A DNA stretch of 64,000 nt from Myxocyprinus asiaticus (GCF_019703515.2 NC_059346.1:13248501-13312500); one strand, 5' to 3'. Shown: positions 33,261 through 47,202, counted from the stretch's first letter. Program-made: numbers and translations. Notes: generated by a model from the sequence alone, not told the origin.

Positions 33261-35670
33261 AGAATAGAGTGTGAAAATGGAAAACAAGAGTTCCCATTCT
33301 CCATCTTGAGTTTGTGGCATTGTATCCAAGGCCTCATGTGGATGGTGAACCGTCTAATAGAAGTTCTTTGTTGTTACGTTCCAGTGTATTATTGTCTGTT
33401 TGACAAGTTGTCAGTGAGCTCAACATCTCTTTCTCTCTCTCTTACATTCTTTTATATGGTTTTGCCAAAATGTACCGTCACAACCAACAATAAACTGGTT
33501 AGTGCTTAAACCAAGCAACTTAATAAGAAAGAACAGTTGCTATGCTGTATAGAGAGACAAGGCTAGAATAGAAGGAAATTTTTAGAGTAAACGTAAAACC
33601 AATCCCATGAAAAACCTAGAAAACAAGAAATTCTGTCATTTCTTCTTGGCAAAATGAGGTATGAACGTTTTGGTTAAAATAAAATGGGTTTTGAAACACC
33701 TCTAACTTGTGGCTGCTGGGCTAAAGTTGTTTTGTTGTCCTTTAATGTGTTTCAGTAGAACTGCTTGTTGTCCGACTGCTAAAATGTATCCTTCATACTG
33801 TATCATTTTTGGCAAACCTATGGACTCACACATCGGGTTTGACACATCAGAGCATTTTTTAGTGTAGCTTTAAGTATTCAAACACCTTTGAAATGAACAG
33901 AAATAATATATCAAAGGAAAAGATTGAATCCTGAACAAATGGGAAATGTGCAAGTCCTAACAAAACCCATGACGTGTCTTAATATAACAAAGCCTATCAT
34001 TTATATTCCCAAAGGGAAAAGCAGACCTTAACAGAATATGAAACACTAAAATCATCCCATAATTCTTTGTGTCAAATGTGAAAATATACCCATGTAGGCA
34101 ACAGCCATCTTGCAGTGTCCACAAGAAATTCTGAATCAGTTTATTTACACCCTATCTCATGTTACACTTACAAATAAATATTGCATTCTTATAATCTACA
34201 TTTTAACTCTACCACTTTTCGTCTGTGAGTGTATTTTCACCTGAGCTTTCGGAGAGAAGGTTCTACTTTTTCCCTTCCCTGCAACTCTTCAGTAATATAA
34301 ACAAGGATTCGGGGAATTGGGGAGTGTTGGATTGGGTTGGTGAAGCAGAAATAGAAAGTTGCTTTAAAACCTAGGGCATGTAAAAACCATGGGCAGGTGC
34401 TACAGCCATGTAAAAAGGGGGAAAATGATGTACATTTTGCCTTGATAAAAAGAGAAACATTCATACATTTACCATACTGGAGAATAATAGACCATATCTA
34501 TTATGTATATTTTTCTATCACAGCAATCAAATGGTTTTATAACAAACACAACTCATTTTCTGAGGTTAGATTTCTACATGGTCTGTCTGATATTTGTCAT
34601 CACAAATCTATGTGAGGGCAGATTCACAGTCAGGTTGTAAGTCTGGGTCATTTACTGTTTGCACAGTTCAGATGGGCTGGTCTCTGATCAGCTGAGGGCC
34701 AATATGTACTACCAGCATTCCTGCATTATTCTTATTGTGCAAATGAACAACCTCCCAATGGGACTCAAAATAATTCCTCAATCCTTCACATTCACTTGGA
34801 TTAAATGGACAGGGCATGAGGAGTCTGTTTATTGTTATGTTGCTTTTCATCACCGATGTCTTGTGTTTTTCTCCCATAGGAGACATGGAGGGAGGAATGT
34901 GGTGTTTTGGAGTTTTTTGATAGACTCCTTAAATGGTGCGTGTAGATATGGCTGGCATCCCAGCCGAGGTATAACCCCCTTCCCCAACTCTCGGAATTCA
35001 CACAAGAGACAGATGGTACAAAATGGATGTTTAAAAAAAAACCACCTGGATCTGGGGCAAGCAAGGACTGTGAGGGCCCTGTTCTGGTCTACTTACATAC
35101 TAATCTGAACTGAAAAAAGCCTGGTATTATCTTATAAAATAAGATCTGTTGAAACCATCCATATTTCAGACTTACATCTAAACAAAACAAAAACTAAATT
35201 ACATTAGGAATAACAACCCCTGTTCATTGACGTTCATGGACTGTAATTTTCTGTACAGCTGTCAGGTTTGTTTCCTTTTATTCTTTCTCTCACTTGTCTT
35301 GTTTAGGCTTGTTTATTCAGGGTGTCGGTCACTGGCGTTCTGTCCCTGCGTTAGCCAATTTGCAGCTGCTCTCTCTGTGCCACCTGGACTGCTCATCAGA
35401 GCCATTACGAACGTGCCAGTATGTCTTCACCCATTTCCCTTTTTTGTGAATTTCCTACTTAACTTCAGACTCTTGACGGATTTTATAAATTCATTTGGCT
35501 TTCTTTTAACTATTCCTTGCATGTATCCAATTTCAATTCTTTATTAATTCATCTTTCCCTGTCCTCCCTCTGTCTTTTCCCACATCCATCTTTCTCCACT
35601 CAGTGCAAAGGCATTTCTGGTGAGTTTTTGTTTGTCCCCCCCTCTCTTTCTTTTTCTCTCTTCCTAGATC
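33258..35670. other. Downstream flank of the TMEM132-type gene
   Basis: No coding sequence is supported. Part of the region next to 35671 must be the 3' untranslated region of the minus-strand gene; the nearest AATAAA on that strand is at 35545-35540, but the true polyadenylation site cannot be chosen from sequence alone. At about 33855-33873 the motif TTTTTAGTGTAGCTTTAAG resembles an inverted end of the element starting near 29672. Confidence 0.4.
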
Positions 35671-36867
35671 TCACAGATTGTCTTGCAGTCTCTCCATGTA
35701 GCTTCTGAGCTCTGCAGAATGTCCCAGGTCCATGTCCTGACAGACCCACTTAATGTCATCTTCATTCCCGATAAGGATGGAGTTGGTGTACGGCCCCCCT
35801 TCGTCTGGTAATACAGTGGCAAAGGAGGTAAACTTGACCCTTTTGCGCTTGGCTGCACTGGGTGAATTGTTGAGGGGTTCCACTTTCCCAGTAGGGTCGT
35901 TGCCCGAACAGGACCGTGGATCTGAATACATGTGGGGTAGAGTACGTCCATGCGAGGAGATGCTTTTCTGAAGGCCGCTTCCATTGAGAAGGTACTTACT
36001 CTCCTCGCACCCCTCATTGCGGTCTATTGCAGTTGTGCACTCATCATTGTGTGCCAGTGGCCCATGGTCACCATGGTGATCCATCAGGTCTGCCTCGTTG
36101 CCGAGCCACACCCAATCATGGGCGTGGTTCATATTACCCTGCTCCAAAACAGGAAGCTGTTTGTGCCGGTAGTGGAAGGCAAAACTGACACAGTTGATGA
36201 GGAAGACGAGGATAGCGAGGCAAAAGACTCCGAGAAGGGCGTACATGCCGATCTCCAGGTCCGACAGACCTCTTGATGTCTGGGTCAAGTCACTCTCAGC
36301 TCCACCAGGCAGTTCCACCTGTGCAGGGTAACTGGTGTAGTCCCCAGGACTGTTGTTTTGTCTGCCACCTTGCTTATTGCCCCCAGAGCGACTAGTTAAT
36401 GTTGTCTTTGTTGTGGTGCTGACTTTCTTCAATGCTGATTCTTCTCTGTCAACCGCTGCATTTGTGTGTTTCCAGCTATCTCCTCCACTAGTTTTATCTG
36501 GTTCTACAACCTTATGTCTCTGTTCATTTGTGCTGTTGTCCAGACTATTCTCCTCTTGGGTTCCACTTCTCTGCTCTAGGTCGTTCTGTCCAAACTTCAC
36601 CTGTACATTTCCTATTCCCATTGCCAAGATGCTCTTCCTCTTCGATTTCTGGCAGGTTTCTGAGATCATCATCTCGAGACGTAACAGTGCCCCCTGGCCC
36701 TCGCCTTCCGCCACCACAACAGGCCAGCGCTGGGATTGGTCCTGATAGGTGGAGACCACTGTTTCATCCAGTGAGGTGATAGTTAGGGTAAAGTCTTTGA
36801 GGTCATAGATGTCAAGAGGTGTCACAGCACCATCGCTGTACTGAATCCACGCGCTGATGATAGCTTC
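35671..36867 (-). CDS. TMEM132-family protein, last coding exon
   Basis: TMEM132 proteins are single-pass neural adhesion-type membrane proteins with extracellular Ig-like/cohesin-like regions. This exon starts after acceptor TTACACAG at 36868 in phase 0 (EAIISAWIQYSDGA), ends at TGA 35673-35671, and encodes 398 residues. It contains the conserved VTPLDIYD and KSKRKSILAMGIGNVQVKFG blocks, a Ser/Thr/Asn-rich stalk, the transmembrane helix at exon residues about 208-231 (starting MYALLGVFCLAILVFLIN), and a cytoplasmic tail with HDWVWLGNEADL, a basic KRKRVKF cluster and DDIKWVCQD near the end. The tail features GGPYTNSIL and DIKWVCQDM suggest the TMEM132B/C/D group; the exact paralogue is not settled. 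Confidence 0.95.
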   Translation of the reverse strand, partial: EAIISAWIQYSDGAVTPLDIYDLKDFTLTITSLDETVVSTYQDQSQRWPVVVAEGEGQGALLRLEMMISETCQKSKRKSILAMGIGNVQVKFGQNDLEQRSGTQEENSLDNSTNEQRHKVVEPDKTSGGDSWKHTNAAVDREESALKKVSTTTKTTLTSRSGGNKQGGRQNNSPGDYTSYPAQVELPGGAESDLTQTSRGLSDLEIGMYALLGVFCLAILVFLINCVSFAFHYRHKQLPVLEQGNMNHAHDWVWLGNEADLMDHHGDHGPLAHNDECTTAIDRNEGCEESKYLLNGSGLQKSISSHGRTLPHMYSDPRSCSGNDPTGKVEPLNNSPSAAKRKRVKFTSFATVLPDEGGPYTNSILIGNEDDIKWVCQDMDLGHSAELRSYMERLQDNL

Positions 36868-39457
36868 CTGTGTAAGTGAGACATAACAGAGGGACAGGAG
36901 TAGAATAGACAGATGGGTGATTTAAAAAAAATTTCAAGTGAGTTAAAAGTCAAAAACATTCTCATTTATATAGCTACTGCATCTCTGTCCTTGGCATCAT
37001 GAAGCTTTGATACATACTCACTGCTTTGTGAGAATGACATTTTTCTGCATTGAAAACGCTTCTAATGCCTGAATAAACAAACTCAAAGCAGAAACTTCTT
37101 GTGATTCCATTTAAACTGACAGCTAATAAAACAAGGCTGTCAAAGTTATTTTTCTAAATAAATATATACATAACTTCAAAATTTTTCATAATAAACCCAG
37201 GAGCACAAGTTAAGATTTTTCATATAAAGTCTCATTTAAGTTAAACTACAACAATATAGCAAAAAAACAATCACCTTCCTATTCACTTGATCCAGAGGAG
37301 TGAATTCAAGCCTAACACTCTTGCAGTTAAAAGCAGAAAAAAAAATCTTGAAACAGAAAAAAAAAAAAAAAAAACCTTGAGCTGCTGCATGCAATTAAGG
37401 CATGATTTTCTGCAAAGCAGCTTTGAAACAATATGCATACAAAATGCTACAGCAGAGGGAAAATGTTTTAGTGAATAACTATTTAAATTTAAGTCTGTTC
37501 CTTACGCAAAGCTGTCTATTGGCTTCAGAAGACTTGGAATATAGGACACAAGTCATATGAACTACTTTAATGGTGCTTTTTTGACCTTTTTTATGGTCAG
37601 AGCGCCTGGTCACTGTTTGTTTTCACTGTATGGAAAAGGGTAGTATGAACATTCTTTAAAATTTCTCCATTTGTATTCCACAGAAGAAAGAAAGTCATAT
37701 GGGTTTGGAATGGCATGAGAGTAAATGATGACAGAATTATTTAATTAACCATTCTTTTAAGATTTGAATGTCAAGCCTACTCATGTTTTCAACAAATACA
37801 CAAAAATATTTGAGGCCAATATCCGCCAGTGATTTTCAACCAGGGTACTTGAGCGCAGGCACTGACTGGCCATTGGGAGAACCGGGACTTTTTCCGGTGG
37901 GCCGGCCGCGAAATGGGGCCGCATGAGCCGCCGCGTTATGCAGAACGTGCCACAAAAAGGATAACTTTGGCTAGTCTTAATTGCAGATAAAATTAGACAG
38001 GTATATTTTACAGGTATATACATGCCAGAAAATCAGTGGACATGCTGTAATTAAAAGTTTGGCAAAATCTTCTGCCGTTTTCCAATGGATTTTTTATAAT
38101 AGAATCAAATGAGCAGATTCAATTCATATGAAGCTTTAATGGCAAGATAAACTTAAGTTTTCATTTCCAATGCATTATTAGAGGTTTTAAACTCAAAACT
38201 ATTATTTTCTCTGGCTGCATATAATGTAGTCTACCAAAATTATAAAAAAAAAAATTACGATAAAATAATTTGTACTAAGTTAAATCTAATTGCGAGTTTT
38301 GCGGCTTAAATTACCTGTTTTTTATTTTTTATGAATAAATATCATAACCAACAACTTCATCTTTTCATTTTGTACATCAGGGATATTACAATATTAATGA
38401 TAAAATTAAATTACATTTAGCCTTTGGTACACATCTTTGGTTTTGTGTCGATGAAGGGGTACTTGAGCCTTACTGATGGTGTTGTTACTTGCAGCAAAAA
38501 AGTTTGGGAAACACTGCTATATGCTATGCTAAGAGGGAGAGAGGTAATTACAGGATATAGAATATAATTACATGGGATAAAGAGTGCATGTAGTGAATCA
38601 TAAACACTTGAAAATTAAAGCTGCAGATCAACTGCCTGTATCAAAAATAGTGTTCAATACAAGCTCCAGATATGTGGCCACACTGATTTTGGCACCGTCT
38701 TCAAATGAGACAAAAAGCGTTTATCTTAATATCTGTAATTGCGAAACAACTCCAGATGAGACTCTTGCGGTGTTTTCCCACCCACTCTCATTCAGTCATA
38801 GTTAACCTTGGGCCCTGTGCGTAGGAATTTGCTGGCAGAAGGCAAGGAATGCATTTAGATTTTTAGCAGAGCTGCTATTTTAGATACTTTAATCAGATGA
38901 TTCCAAACAGCACTGTAGGGGGGATAAGGATATTACAGCTATTAACTTCTCAGTTATAACAACACCTGCCAAAACGAGTACCCATGCCTCCAGTGAGGGG
39001 TATTAATGCTATCTGTGCTGTTGGCAGGGCACGCTGTGGACTGTTGATGGTGTGCTTTACAATGCCTGCTCTTAAATGTTGTGTTGTCAGGAAACTATGA
39101 GGGAGGTGAGGGGTTTTTAAGTAGTTAATTCACCTGGCTTTTTGGAAATTGTAGTTTCTGTATTTTTCATGTAATATCTCTCACTTTCTCCTTAGCCACA
39201 GGCTCAGTCACCAGTTTTGCCCTTAACCAGGTAGCATCTATGAATTTTTATCAAAAGTATCACAATATTAATGCTAATTGATAATAAGAAACTTTTTCAT
39301 GTGGATGTCATCCTGGGTTTCCTTGCAGCTGTTTAATGTTAAAATGTTGTCCAACAGATGCTTTCGGCTGTATCGCCTTAAATTAATGTGCTCTCAAATC
39401 GTCCTCAAAACTTAAGGCAATTGTCATAAAGACAAGGCTGTAGTTATAGTTTAATTC
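36868..39457. other. Intron sequence with repeat fragments
   Basis: No exon is seen. A poly-A run is at about 37355-37373. The segment 37850-37960 has a GC-rich part (GGGCCGGCCGCGAAATGGGG) that interrupts AT-rich sequence and looks like a piece of a repeat. The motif GGTACTTGAGC occurs on both sides (37845 and 38458), which could be the edges of one insertion. Confidence 0.35.
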
Positions 39458-39790
39458 ACGGTAGTCTTTAATTCTTGCTCTTGAACATTCCAGCTAACTC
39501 ACAGTAGTATCAACTTGAAGTTCTAGAACATTCCAGCCAATTCAAGGCAGCCTCAAATTCTAGTTCTACAAGGTTCCAACTAATTGAAGGTAGCCTCAAC
39601 TTCTGGTACTAGAATGTTTCAGCCAGTTCATGGTAGCCACAAATTCTAGTTTTAGAACGTTCCACACAACTTGCGGTCATTTCAACTTCTAGTTCTAGAA
39701 TGCTCAGACTAAATGGCAGCCTCAAATTCTAGTTCTACAATGTTTAAACTAATTGAAGGTGTCCTTAAATTCTAGTTCTACCAGAAAGAC
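39458..39790. repeat. Intronic minisatellite, ~50-bp unit
   Basis: About six degenerate units share the pattern TTCTAGTTCTAGAA, then CATTCCAGCCAATTCA and AGGCAGCCTCAAA. A further part-unit (CAACTTCTAGTTCTAGAGGG) is at 40126-40147, separated by about 335 bp of other sequence, and lies some 50 bp from the splice donor of the exon at 40197. Confidence 0.85.
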
Positions 39791-40142
39791 TCTGAATAAA
39801 TGAGAATAATCATAATATGGGGACAGAAAATTTTCCTTTGGCATAAGCCCCATCCTACAGTTCAGCGCTCAGAATCTCGTTTGAACCGTCAGATCCTGCC
39901 GGAAGACAATGACGGCAGGGAGAGAAACGTACCCCTATAGCAGGACGGAACCTAAACTGGTGGTAAGGCGGGGGGGGGGGACATTCAAGCTAATTCAGGC
40001 TCTCTTATGGAGAGCATTTACAAGAGTCTACGAAATTTCTAGAGTGGATGAGAGGCGTAAACGTAGCAAAATCAATGTATTTACAAGCAAAAATGTAAAA
40101 AGTATGGACAAGGCCTCACACTAGTCTCAACTTCTAGTTCTA

Positions 40143-41455
<1,313 letters not shown>

Positions 41456-42594
41456 CACAATAGTTCAACCAAAAATGAAAAATCAATCATTATGTACTCA
41501 CCCTCATATTGTTCTAAACCTATCTGACTTTATATTTCTTTTACACAAAGGTAGAAATTTTGAAAAAAAAATTCTGCTCGCTGATGTCCTATAATGGCAG
41601 TGGATGGTGACCACCTCCTCAAGCTTCAAAAGGACATATAAGTATAATTCAGAAGTAAAAAAAAATATTGCATCATGCGAATTATGCCTTGTTCTGAAGG
41701 CATATGATAAGGTTTAGTGAGAAACAAATCGGAATCATATTTATTATTTGGTGAAAATCTTGACCGACCGTTGCTCTCCTGCTCGCCTTCATGAGAGTGC
41801 ACGAGAGCAGAAGTTCACGCAGCCCCGCTGGCAAGATGAGCTGTTCAAGCGAAAACTCAATGTTCTGACACTCGTCCAGGCTAATTAGGACAAAAACTCA
41901 GATTAACATAGAAAAGATACCTTTTATTGCATGTCGTGCCGTGTCTGATTAGGACACAGTGTGACTGTGACTGCCTCAGCCTCTTCCACCTCTCAGTTCG
42001 ATTACCGAGTACTCCGGTTCAAACAAATCAGGGTGGGCATAGAAATTAATCTCCTCTTCAACTTCAAACTCTTCAGACATGTTTTGTAAGTTCAATTCTC
42101 TGGTTTGCATGCAGCAATGTGTTGTGTTCCATTGTGAATGTTGCTCTGGAAATCCAGTTGTATCACAAGAAAACGATTTCTCGCTTGAACGCCCAATCTC
42201 ACGAGCGGGCTGCATGAACTGTTGTTCTCATGCACACTCATGAACAGGCACAGGAGAGCAATGGTTGGTCAAGATTTTCACTAAATAATAAATTCGATGT
42301 CAGTTTGTTTCTCACCAAACCTTATCATATGCCTTCAGAACAAGCGATGAGTTGCATGGAATAATTTGTTATACTTCTGAATTATAGTGTTGCGTCCTTT
42401 TGAAGCTTGAAGAGGTGGTCACCATCCACTGTCATTGTATGACATCAGTGAGCAGAATATATTTTGTAAATTTCTGCATTTGTGTACCGAAAAAATAAAT
42501 AAAAAGTCATATTGGTTTAAAACAACACAAGGGTAAGTACATAATAAATGAATTTTCAATGAATTTTCATTTTTGGGTTAACTATCCCTTTAAG
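41456..42594. mobile_element. Foldback MITE with ~330-bp arms in an intron
   Basis: The arms 41456-41790 and 42245-42594 are inverted copies; shared landmarks include CCAAAAATGAAAA at the ends, GGATGGTGACCACCTC, CATATGATAAGGTTT and GAAAATCTTGACC in one or other orientation. The end AGTTCAACCAAAAATGAAAA and right end CATTTTTGGGTTAACTATCC belong to a very common fish MITE family. The centre (about 41800-42240) holds a small open frame (next entry). Confidence 0.85.
41976..42215 (-). CDS. Small acidic ORF in the foldback centre, unknown
   Basis: A 79-codon open frame; the likelier start is the Met 45 codons in (MSEEFEVEEEINFYAHPDL), which gives about 34 residues ending ELRGGRG. The acidic start and the NFYAHPDLFEPEYS stretch remind me of the N-terminus of P2X7-C-domain-like proteins found in many fish repeats, but this is only a resemblance. 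It could be a captured piece of another gene or a transposon ORF fragment. No catalytic domain is present, and it may not be translated. Confidence 0.2.
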   Translation of the reverse strand: MQPAREIGRSSEKSFSCDTTGFPEQHSQWNTTHCCMQTRELNLQNMSEEFEVEEEINFYAHPDLFEPEYSVIELRGGRG

Positions 42595-43316
42595 TGTTTA
42601 TACTGTTTGTGGCAAAATACCGTGAGGCCACTACATCCCTTACAAAACATATACAAAATCACATTTGATGTATTACATAAACATCATACACTCATACCAA
42701 CAGGGGAAACATGATAAAGTGAAAATGGAGACTGACAGAGACACAAATATACATGCAGGGAAATAAACACACAGAGGTGTCTCAGTCAACGGGTTCCCAA
42801 CAGAACACTTCACTCAAAGCTGAGCATTCAGCACCACTGAGATTTTAACACCTGTAGGCAAACAAGCTTGTTATCACTCACATGCAATAGCACTGCAAAT
42901 ATTTCCGGTGTGTTTGACAAGGGTGGTGTTACTATGTCTCAGTTTATTTCGTCGTTTATTTATTTGTTATATAAGGTGAGATCTCTAAATAAACTGTGTG
43001 AGCAATTTATTTAGAAACTGAGCTGCTGTCCTATTATATAGAGTCAAAGAAACACACTGGCTATGAAGGCTTTGAATCTCTCACCATTTGGTATTTCAGT
43101 AGGTATTATTTTATTAGGCAGGTATTAAAAATAGATTCATCATATATTAACCATATAACATCTGTAAGGCACAGCAAGATTTTTTTTTCTAGTATTACTG
43201 TGAGCTAGCAATTTGTAATTTGTATTTCTTTGTTTTTTTATTTCTATTTTTTAATTACATTTTATCACTCTGTACACTTTTTATCACTCTGTACACAGAT
43301 GGATGACTGTAATTAC
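42595..43316. other. Intron sequence, nothing else seen
   Basis: Intron part between the foldback element and the exon at 43317. A short tandem duplication of TTTATCACTCTGTACAC occurs at about 43260-43296 next to the splice donor. Confidence 0.5.
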
Positions 43317-43590
43317 CTGTATAGTGGTGATGCCAAGGTCTCTTCCCACCAGCACCCTCCCATCAATCAGTCGAGCAATGCGCGTATCCTCCACTTTCAG
43401 GAAGGCCAGGACCATTTCTGTGATGTCGGCTGACCAATCAGAGCCCAGCATATGCACAAGCTCCCCACCGGGGTCTGCTGGCTCAGCTACGAAGTGTGTG
43501 AGAACGCGCACCAGAGCATATTGATACTGCAGGGCACAGCCTTTGCCCTTCCTCTCATCCTCCTCATCATCCTCACTGTCCCGTGTCAGC
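43317..43590 (-). CDS. TMEM132-family exon (274 nt)
   Basis: Acceptor CATCCCCTAG ends at 43591 and donor CAG/GTAATTAC starts at 43316. The first base completes an Arg codon split with the previous exon. It reads LTRDSEDDEEDERKGKGCAL, then QYQYALVRVLTHFVAE, SDWSADITEMVLAFLKVED and ends RDLGITTIQ. The acidic-then-basic stretch before GC[A/T]LQYQ is a recognised TMEM132 feature. Confidence 0.95.
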
Positions 43591-44213
43591 CTAGGGGATG
43601 CAGCCCAGGAAGGAAGATGATTAAGTCAAATATAGTCTAAATGCAATAGCATTCACTAAACCTGAAATGGTGACATCCTTTTTGGATGCGGAAGCCCTGA
43701 CATGCAAAGTGATACATCATTATGTACTGTATGATCATAAATATTCAATAATATTTGTTACAGTAGTTGTAAGTATATAATAGTTACAATGTTCTAAGTA
43801 TACTGAGATAGTTTTAATTTTCGCTATAAAAATAAAAATGACTTGCCTTGAGATATAAAACCAAAACAATGACTCACCATGTCAAAATAGTGTGCCAAGT
43901 TATAAATTAGTGCCCCTTAGGGCTTCCTTAAAGGGTTAGTTGACCCCAAAATTAAAGTTGTTCAATATTTACTCATCATTAGTCATAATTTACTCAACCT
44001 CATGTCTTTCCAAACTTGAATGACTTACTTTCTTCCGTGGGAAACACAAGAAAATATTGCTGAATGTCCAGAGTGTTCTGTACAACACAATGAAGGCATA
44101 ACATTACCACTGGCTATCAAGCTCCAAGACGCGCCATATTTGAATTTAATGAGATTTGACAGCTACAGTGGAGGTGAAAATTTTCATTTAATTATTATAT
44201 TATTTTCCATTAT

Positions 44214-44340
44214 GCATTTAGAAGATGCTTTAATCCAAGTGTCTTACAGTTTAAGGCATTCAAGGTATACATATTTAGCATGTGCATTCCCTGGGAATTG
44301 AACCCACAACCTCAGCGTTGTTAGTGCCAGTGGAGCTACA
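44214..44340 (-). mobile_element. tRNA-derived SINE fragment, V-type
   Basis: In reverse orientation it shows the tail motif (plus strand GCATTTAGAAGATGCTTTAA) and a B box (minus strand GGTTCAATTCCC at 44304-44293), with an A-box-like stretch near 44325-44337. Similar layout to the SINE at 28569 but more decayed. Confidence 0.7.
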
Positions 44341-44904
44341 AAAAATACTATATAGAAATACAATACAGAAAGCCATACGGCATCAGATGACGGAGCTTGA
44401 TAGCCATTAGTCACAATTTAAGTTTGATGTATTGGAAAAAGGACTCTTGACAATTATTTCTGTAATTATGGACTGAGGGCGGAAAAGACGGTAATTAAAA
44501 ATGTCATTGGCTACTTTGAATATTTTACAGAAGCTACAGTTGCTCAAATCTTGGCTATTCTGAGTGCCCACTTTGCTCAGTTCAGATAATGAAGCTTCTT
44601 GTGTTTTTCAATGCAGCTGGCTATCCATCTGTCTAATTTAAAGAGGAAAATAGTCTGATCACTCACAATTATCCATTTCTTTCTTTCTATCTTTCTCTCT
44701 CTTTCTTTCTCTAAGCCTGTGATTACTTCAAATTTCCTGCTCACATAGGGGGAAGCATTGCATGTGGCCTGTGTATGTGTGTATTTGGTTCCTGGTGGTA
44801 ACTGTTTTGTTGATACAGGCAGAGAGACAGAAATTGGCCAAATTGAAAAATTGGCCCAGCAGACAGACTGAAGGCCAACACGACAAATTGGCCAGTGAAA
44901 AACA

Positions 44905-44906
<2 letters not shown>

Positions 44907-44966
<60 letters not shown>

Positions 44967-44970
44967 AACA
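44907..44970. repeat. (CA)n microsatellite
   Basis: About 60 bp of CA repeats in the intron some 150 bp from the exon at 45115; the Cys-Val repeat ORFs here are artefacts. Confidence 0.95.
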
Positions 44971-45107
44971 CAAGCATGAAAATGAAAGGGAATGGCAGTG
45001 GATCTCTCGTGGCTGAATAACTGAAGTGCGCTCTTCCCCCATGTCTGTAAATAAAATCCCTGCTCACACACACAAACACACACATATAAATACACTTCTC
45101 AGTGTTA

Positions 45108-45320
<213 letters not shown>

Positions 45321-45321
45321 C

Positions 45322-45324
<3 letters not shown>

Positions 45325-45366
<42 letters not shown>
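45325..45366. repeat. (GA)n microsatellite at a splice acceptor
   Basis: About 40 bp of GA repeats (CT on the coding strand) that form the pyrimidine tract before the acceptor at 45321. Length changes here could affect splicing. Confidence 0.95.
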
Positions 45367-45368
<2 letters not shown>

Positions 45369-46614
45369 AAACAAAATAACAGAAGTGATGTAGCGGTGAA
45401 CAGAACTGTTGTGATTGTTTTGTGGGCTTTGTAATGGCTGTGGCATTTCATATGATTCTTCCCTACATTCCTCTGCACTAACCACAATTACAATTATTTA
45501 AAGAAAAGAGAGAGAGCACTTTTCCCCCATAACTGCAGAGGGGGAAAACAGACTCTTTTCTATAAGAAACCCACAGTATTTTCTTCTACTCCTTTTTACT
45601 TATCTGGACTTTTATGACCTGATGTTTTTTCAAAATGTTGTCCTCTACCTCACTCTGTGCAGTGATTAATGGTGGTCTCTATCTGCTGGATGTTTATGAC
45701 ACCTTGATGGGCTGTGTCTGTGCGACATTGTCATGGCGAACAGTGTGTATCACTTTGCTACTGGCAAATCGCACACACACACACACACACACTCAAACAG
45801 CATGACACAGTCACATCTCACTATTACAGATCAGGGTCACCGTGGGGGCATGCTGAAGTTTGAAACAACCGTGTATGTGTGTTTCTGCCCACACAACATG
45901 TTAGATTCAAACTGTGAAGCTTTTGTTGATTGTCCAGTGTTTCCATTTCAAAAACATGCTTCCTAGCATACTTCCTGTCGATCATTGCCATTTAATCTTG
46001 TGGAGCCAGATTCTGACTTGCAACATAGTCTAGTTTATATTCCAGCTTATTTTTGAAAAGAACCACCCATTTAGACAGGAACAGACTGACAGCCATGTAA
46101 AGCAACAAAACATAGATAAATTCACGTAAATCTGAAACAGATGACACTACAATAATAGACAGTTAAAAAAATAAAGTATGGTGCGGCAGTCTCCAACTTT
46201 TTACAAACAACACCGAAGAAATTGGTGGAAAGGTGTATGGACTTCATTATTAGAATTACTATCCATCCAAAAATAAGAATGACTAATTATTTCACAGACA
46301 GAAAAACTAAGAAAATAGTTTAGATTGTGAATATCTAGTTTGCCTGATGCTAAGAGCCTTAAAAACAAAGATTAATTAATTGAAATAAGATCCAAATAGC
46401 ATAACATCCTAAAAAAGAGCATACTTTTATTGGTATTATGAAATTGTATCATATTTATCATCCCAAAAAAATGTTTTTTTTTTTTTTTTAAATAAATAAA
46501 GTTACACCTTTTATATTAGCGGTAAGGAACAAGGTAGGCCTTCTTTTAAGTATTAAGTATTAGTAAAATATCTGATAAAGCAAAAAAAAACACATTTACA
46601 TGAGATTTTAAATA
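45367..46614. other. No exon seen
   Basis: Upstream intron of the TMEM132-type gene. A short (CA)n tract at 45770-45792 and a poly-T run at about 46472-46489 are the only clear features. Confidence 0.5.
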
Positions 46615-47202
46615 AGGCCTTGTTCAGACTGCCACTAAAAATAAAATTTTTGCATATCCAGATGAGTTTTTGATAGTCTGGACAGCAAAAAACCACATGA
46701 AATCTGATTTTTTCCAAATCTGATTCAAACCACATCGGGAGGTGGTTTCAAATGAGATTGAAATCAGATTTTTTCAGATGCGTCTCAGTCCGGATGCTCT
46801 GGCTGCTCAAATTGGATTTCAAATGGTCTTTTGTGTCACTCTTAATGCGACACAACGATGACGTCAAAAATCGGTGACTGCAGCGCTTAACATCACAATA
46901 TTTACCAGTCTCCTCCGTCGCTGAGTTTTTCTTTTGCAACGGAGGAGTTCTGCACCGTGACTGGACAGGGCGCTTATTTGGAGAGCGAGATGATGCACCT
47001 CCATTTTTCCTGCATCTGTTTTGAAAGCATGGTCATGTGGGTACACCTACGTCATTACCAAAGCAACCCATGCAGATAGGTTGGTTATGTCTGAACGTGC
47101 AAATCTGATTTGATCACTTGCATTTAATAGTGCAGACAGTCTGCCTGAAAAGATCTGATTTGAGAAAAAATCCGGTTTGCCTTCAGTCTGAACATAGCCT
47201 AA
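46615..47202. mobile_element. MITE with ends AGGC..TGTTCAGACTG
   Basis: The left end AAGGCCTTGTTCAGACTGCC and the reverse complement of the right end TTAGGCTATGTTCAGACTGA are inverted copies, bounding about 590 bp. Repeated AATCTGATTT motifs occur near both ends. No coding capacity beyond a short ORF. This end type is common among fish non-autonomous DNA elements. Confidence 0.75.

Noticed and set aside
35950..36779. Several plus-strand ORFs over the last TMEM132 exon
   Set aside because: They are antisense shadows of the conserved minus-strand coding exon.
39020..39400. Possible CRISPR or regular direct repeats near the minisatellite
   Set aside because: No identical repeats with spacers; the nearby array is a degenerate tandem minisatellite in an animal intron.
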